22,286 bases of DNA from Reclinomonas americana ATCC 50394 (lineage: Eukaryota > Jakobida > Jakobea > Jakobida): NCBI GenBank assembly GCA_048213135.1, contig PS015320.1, positions 1 to 22,286 on the forward strand, written 5' to 3'. Numbering within the stretch: the stretch's first letter is position 1; each line of letters opens with the position of its first letter. The notes under the pieces were generated by a model. It did no database searches and was not told where the DNA came from. It saw nothing but the letters and a program-made list of their open reading frames with translations. Positions 18,690 through 22,286 of this stretch are shown here, piece by piece. The translations under genes were made by a program, and so were the position numbers.

Positions 18690-21127
18690 GTACCNNNNNN
18701 NNNNNNNNNNNNNNTCGACAACATAAGAGAGGAAGGGACACAAATACACACACATACAGAGCGTGTAGCACACAAAGTTTGGCAAGCGATCAACGAAACA
18801 TGTCACGCGGAATGTCCTTGATGCTGGTGCCTTGCACTGGTGCCGACGGAATGGCGAAGACCAGACCGACGAGGAATTGGAAAATGGCCTGTGTGGAGGC
18901 GGAGGGAACGAACGGTGAGTATGACTGGAACAGGAGCTGAAGGATAAGGGTTGTCGGAAGACGCTGAGATAAGAGACAAAGACGCAGAAGAGGGACAGAA
19001 GCGCACTGCCAGCCCAGAGTAGGAAAACAGACATAGAAGAGGAGACAGGCAAGTTGAATCGATCGCATCCAACCCCGATCAACTCACCACCCAGAGATTG
19101 AGGTAGAACACGTCAATGTCCGCTCCCTTGAAGGCCTTCTCCTTGTAGACGGACGACAGCGCAGTCGGCACGTTGCTGAGGAAGAAGACCATGGCCCACA
19201 GTGGGCTGTTGCCACTGCCGCCTTGCAGGAGCGACGGGATGAGCACCGTGATAATGCCGCCCATGATGATGGAGGAGCCGATGATTTGCAGCAGCTTGTA
19301 TCTGGCGAGCGTGACGCGATGAGAAAACAATCACTCCAGAACACGGAACGTGTGCACGAACCGGGCCTTCAGGAAGATGAACGAGGCCAACATGGTCACG
19401 GGAATGGCGCCTTGTGAGAGCAGCACCGACATGGGGCCGTTGATGCCAGTGACACCGAACACGGTGAGAATCTGGGCGTCGATGTGCGGGAGAAGGATGA
19501 GAGGGGTAGGCGATAAGAAGGAGTGAAGAAAACATGCGGTTACGTACACCAGCGACGGCGTCGAGCGTGCCCATGACGAAGAAGCGGAACTTGGGGAACG
19601 ATTCCATCTCCTTGGTGATGCTGCGGGAGAAGGAGGGGAGAGAGAAAAGAAAGTGAGAGATTTGAAACAGATCAAAGAGAAGGCATTCGCAGAAGGCGGG
19701 GCGAAGCAGGACAGAGTTGGAGAGGGAGAGAAGCAGACAGTGCGAGATGTGGGAGAAACAGATCAAAGAAAGGAGGCACAGAACGGACACAAAGAGAAGG
19801 AGCGCACTCAACGACGCTCACTCTGGCGAGAGGAAAGCGGAGATCCGACGAGAGGAAAGTGGAGAGGGAGTGTGTGTGAGAGAGAGAGAGAGAACCAGAA
19901 AAAGATAAGCAAATGAGAAACAGATCAAAGAGAAGGCATTCGCAGAAGGCGGGGCGAAGCACACGACTTACTCCAAAAAGGAGGACGGAGGTAGAGAGTG
20001 AGAGAACCAGACAGTGGGAGATGTGCAAGAAACACATCATAGAAAGGAGGCATAGAACGGACACAAAGAAAAGGAGTGCGCTCAACGACGCTCACTCCGA
20101 CGAGAGGAAAATGGAGAGAGACAGCAAGAGATAAGAAAAACCAGAGACTTGAGAAACAGGCAAAAGAAAATAGGAATTTACAGAGGGGCACATCATGGAG
20201 AAGCACAAAGATAAAGTAGGAAAACAGCGGAAGAGGGAGAGAAAGAGAAACCAGTCATGGAAACAGGCGCAGGAATATCACACGGTCGAACGAAGCACAC
20301 TCGACCATGCTCACAAAAAGACACACAACTGTGCCCACAAGCAAGTGCTCTGTCGAGACGCAACAGATTGGTCTTCCACTTGAGGATGATGCAAATGATC
20401 CAGAACACGGGAATGTAGACGACCGTGGTCAGCTGACTCAAAAAGTACGGGTAGTTGCGCTGCGTGTGGCATGTGCCAGGTGAGCGAACAACATCGTTCA
20501 ACTTCAAACTATACACCACAAACGCACCATGGGAATCGTCATCTTCTTCAGCGTGATCTTGTTGCCGAGACCGAAGATGATGAGGAACACCAGGAAGATG
20601 AGAAGGCGCCAGTCGACGGTCTTCAGTCGCTCCCTCCACTCCTTCGGGTGCGTGATTACGTACAGGAATGATTTCTGCACACGACAGAGTGTGAGCATGA
20701 AGGGCATGAGCACGCACGACAATTCTCCTTCACAAATCGCACCTTCGGTAGTGGCTCATCCAACGGCGCCTCCAAATCCTCTTGCGTGGCATTAATAAGC
20801 GAGTCATCGGTGGCCGGTCGTGGGCTCTTCTTGCCGTCACGCGGGTCGTGAATCACCACCCGTCGTGGCGCGCCCACACGCGAGGTGCCTGGTGAGGTGC
20901 CGAGCGCCGGTCCCATCACTGAGCTCGAATCCAGCGGCGACTCCACACCCTCGTAGGCGTCTGAGCCGGAGCGCATCAGCGGCTTGCGATCGTCGTCCTC
21001 GCCCTCGCGGTTTCCACCAAACACGGCTTGCTCGCGCGGCGGCACCACCTTTGGTGCGGACGGTGCGCTCTTGCTCGCGGCGCCACCAGAACGCTTGGGA
21101 GCGGCGGCGGCAGGGGCGGGGGCGGCA
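18007..21127 (-). CDS. CRT/CLT-like drug/metabolite-superfamily transporter (incomplete in assembly)
   Basis: This family carries amino acids, peptides or thiols across lysosome/vacuole or plastid membranes; Plasmodium CRT and plant CLT are members. Minus-strand exons: gap/21127-20743, 20674-20528, 20459-20365, 19620-19548, 19471-19362, 19301-19088, 18888-18795, (exon in gap ending 18694) and 18222-18007 (TAA). All phases agree outside gaps. Segments in order: acidic, Ser/Pro-rich N-terminal tail; TM1 with FGLGNKITLKKM; TM2 (YFLSQLTTVVYIPVFWIICI); MGTLDAVAG; ILTVFGVTGINGPMSVLLSQ; IPVTMLASFIFLKARYK; IIMGGIITVLIPSLL; FFLSNVPTALSSVYKEKAFK; DIDVFYLNLWVAIFQFLVGL. These are family hallmarks, especially NVPTALSSVYKEK. 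Helices 8-10 are missing, apparently in the 20-N gap. The C-terminal tail (72 codons) is soluble. The intron at 20364 uses a GTTGCG donor. The start codon lies in or beyond the 21128 gap. Confidence 0.9.
18223..18686 (-). repeat. Intronic GGGGAA-type tract followed by (GT)n and (GA)n
   Basis: On the plus strand 18230-18520 is GGGGAAGG-type repeat, 18599-18655 is (GT)n and 18656-18686 is (GA)n. It all lies in the intron 18693-18223 of the transporter gene and is pyrimidine-rich in its transcript except for the alternating CA portion. Confidence 0.9.
18695..18714. other. Assembly gap (20 N) hiding a transporter exon
   Basis: A donor (G|GTACGTAC) starts at 18693 right beside it, so an exon ends at 18694 inside or next to the gap. 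A full-length family member would need roughly 300-400 nt of coding sequence here, so the nominal length must be a placeholder. Confidence 0.9.
19664..20150 (-). repeat. Tandem duplication of ~250 nt inside a transporter intron
   Basis: Copy 1 (about 19664-19915) and copy 2 (about 19916-20150) both start near AAACAGATCAAAGAGAAGGC and share GCGGGGCGAAGCA, CAGAACGGACACAAAGA and CAACGACGCTCACTC in order. A short third start (AGAAACAGGCAAAAGAAAAT) is near 20153. It lies in the intron 20364-19621. Confidence 0.85.
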
Positions 21128-21247
21128 NNNNNNNNNNNNNNNNNNNNNNNNNNNNNNNNNNNNNNNNNNNNNNNNNNNNNNNNNNNNNNNNNNNNNNNNN
21201 NNNNNNNNNNNNNNNNNNNNNNNNNNNNNNNNNNNNNNNNNNNNNNN
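21128..21247. other. Assembly gap (120 N) between divergent genes
   Basis: It hides the 5' end of the transporter gene (minus) and, apparently, the first exon(s) of the plus-strand gene at 21285. The true length is probably greater than 120. Confidence 0.9.
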
Positions 21248-21284
21248 CCCCTCCCTTCTCCTCACCTACCTTCCCCTCCCGCAG

Positions 21285-21507
21285 CCCCATCGCCCGCAAC
21301 CTGCTCGAGGAAGCCGCGAACCGCGCAGAGCACACACAGACAACTATGGACTCCATGTCTCGCTACTTTGGAAACATGCTGGACGGAGTGCGTCGCTCGC
21401 CGCTCCTCCACTTTACACCCGCGCGCACTCTTTCTCCTCACCCTCGTTATCTGACAGCAGTCCCCTCTCGCCCCCACCGGACCTCTGTCCGCATCGCCTC
21501 CTGCTGC
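21285..21507 (+). CDS. Partial unrecognised gene, two exons seen
   Basis: Exon 21285-21387 follows a CT-rich acceptor (CTTCCCCTCCCGCAG) in phase 2 and encodes PIARNLLEEAANRAEHTQTT, then MDSMSRYFGNMLDG, a helical-looking protein segment. It ends phase 0 at a GTGCGT donor. The next exon starts at 21458 after TCTGACAG, in phase 0, and encodes QSPLAPTGPLSASPPAA before running into a gap at 21508. At least one upstream exon must exist because the first visible exon opens in phase 2. I do not recognise the family. The coding character is clear but the gene is too short here to assign. Confidence 0.55.
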
Positions 21508-21582
21508 NNNNNNNNNNNNNNNNNNNNNNNNNNNNNNNNNNNNNNNNNNNNNNNNNNNNNNNNNNNNNNNNNNNNNNNNNNN
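21508..21582. other. Assembly gap (75 N)
   Basis: It cuts the second visible exon of the partial plus-strand gene. Purine-only repeat follows immediately. Confidence 0.95.
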
Positions 21583-21850
21583 AAGGGGAAGGGGAAGGGA
21601 GAGAAGGGGGACGAGAGGGAGAGGGACAGGGAGAGGGAGGAGGGAGGGAAAAGGGAGGGAGAAGGGAGAGAGAAGGGAGGGAGGAGAGGGAGGAGAGGGA
21701 GGAGAGGGAGGACACGGAGGAGACGGAGGAGAGGGAGGAGAGAGGGAGAGAGAAGGGAGGGAGGAGAAGGGAGAGAGAAGGGAGGGAGTGGAGAAGAAAA
21801 GGAGGGGAGAAGAAGAATAAGGGAAAACAAAGTAAGCAGAAAAGGGAGAG
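21583..21850 (+). repeat. Near-pure purine tract (GGGA/GGAGA repeats)
   Basis: About 268 nt consist almost only of A and G, mostly GGGAGA and GGAGGAGA units, with interspersed single pyrimidines. It probably lies in an intron of the partial plus-strand gene or downstream of it. Confidence 0.9.
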
Positions 21851-22221
21851 AGGATGAAGGCAGATGGCAGAAGAAACCAAGGACTGGAAACGAGCACCCT
21901 GAGAAACACAGAGTCTACGCAACGTGAATTCGTGCAGCTCAATTGTTCCGCTGCGATCCGCATCGGCAGACTGGAAGGCTGCACTCGCAAAGCAGACAGT
22001 CAGTTATGGAGAGAGAGAGAGAGAGAGAGAGTGAAAAGTACACTGAACTCTGCTGTGATCATCTCGTGTATGCGTGTCTACGCATTCTCATTCAGTGCAG
22101 CGACTCAGTCACCAGAGCTCCTCTATCTGAGTGTTTGACTGGTGGGAAAAGAAAGATAATCCGCATCTCAGTCTCTAGTGATCAACTGATCTCTGTCAAT
22201 GTCTGTCTTTCTGCCGGCCTG

Positions 22222-22277
<56 letters not shown>

Positions 22278-22286
22278 TGTGTTGTT
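21851..22286. other. Unassigned sequence with GA microsatellites
   Basis: No convincing exon is visible. It holds a short (GA)n at about 22010-22030 and a pure (GA)n tract at 22223-22275 that reaches almost to the window edge. Confidence 0.7.

Noticed and set aside
20820-21857. Long plus-strand frame spanning two gaps
   Set aside because: It is antisense to the transporter N-terminal exon, then gap, then purine repeat read as Glu/Arg/Gly. No protein-like core.

Overview
This window is nuclear DNA from a eukaryote, most likely a single-celled protist. The species cannot be fixed from the sequence. The evidence is genes split by many GT-AG introns (mostly 40-90 nt, some 300-2000 nt), long GA/CT microsatellites and minisatellites, a signal-peptide protein with cadherin-like repeats, a Golgi-type glycosyltransferase, a CRT-like ten-helix transporter family member, and no operon-like packing. 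Exons were joined by hand, using splice signals, reading-frame continuity and phase agreement. The window contains eight runs of N, several inside genes.

Layout. (1) 1-3082, minus: the 5' part of a secreted or surface protein with a signal peptide, an orphan N-terminal domain, a Cys-containing segment and then cadherin-like repeats of 95 residues, one per exon, running off the left edge. (2) 3083-4831: a divergent intergenic region rich in palindromes, with two copies of a dispersed repeat. (3) 4832-9044, plus: a disordered Ser/Pro/Arg-rich protein in about 19 exons whose determined introns are all in phase 0; one 539-nt intron carries a degenerate tandem array. (4) 9171-13126, minus: a GT90/CAP10 glycosyltransferase with an N-terminal membrane anchor; one intron is a GA/CT minisatellite of about 1.9 kb with a 950-N gap. 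(5) 13127-13905: a second divergent intergenic region, with a third copy of the dispersed repeat and further palindromes. (6) 13906-17847, plus: a two-pass membrane protein with a Cys-rich outer domain and a cytosolic tail carrying two copies of a small 'GDxP' domain. (7) 18007-21127, minus: a chloroquine-resistance-transporter-like (CRT/CLT) carrier. (8) 21285-21507, plus: two exons of an unrecognised gene, head-to-head with the CRT gene across a gap. The rest, to 22286, is low-complexity purine DNA and unassigned sequence.

The genes do not form an obvious pathway. Three encode membrane or secretory-route proteins (adhesion-like, glycosyltransferase, two-pass receptor-like), which may be chance. 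The more unusual signals are architectural: exact one-exon-one-domain repeats with homogenised exons and unrelated introns, recurrent GTTGCG 5' splice sites in four genes, an all-phase-0 gene, introns that run from purine-rich to pyrimidine-rich in the sense direction, and repeats and palindromes shared by the two divergent intergenic regions.
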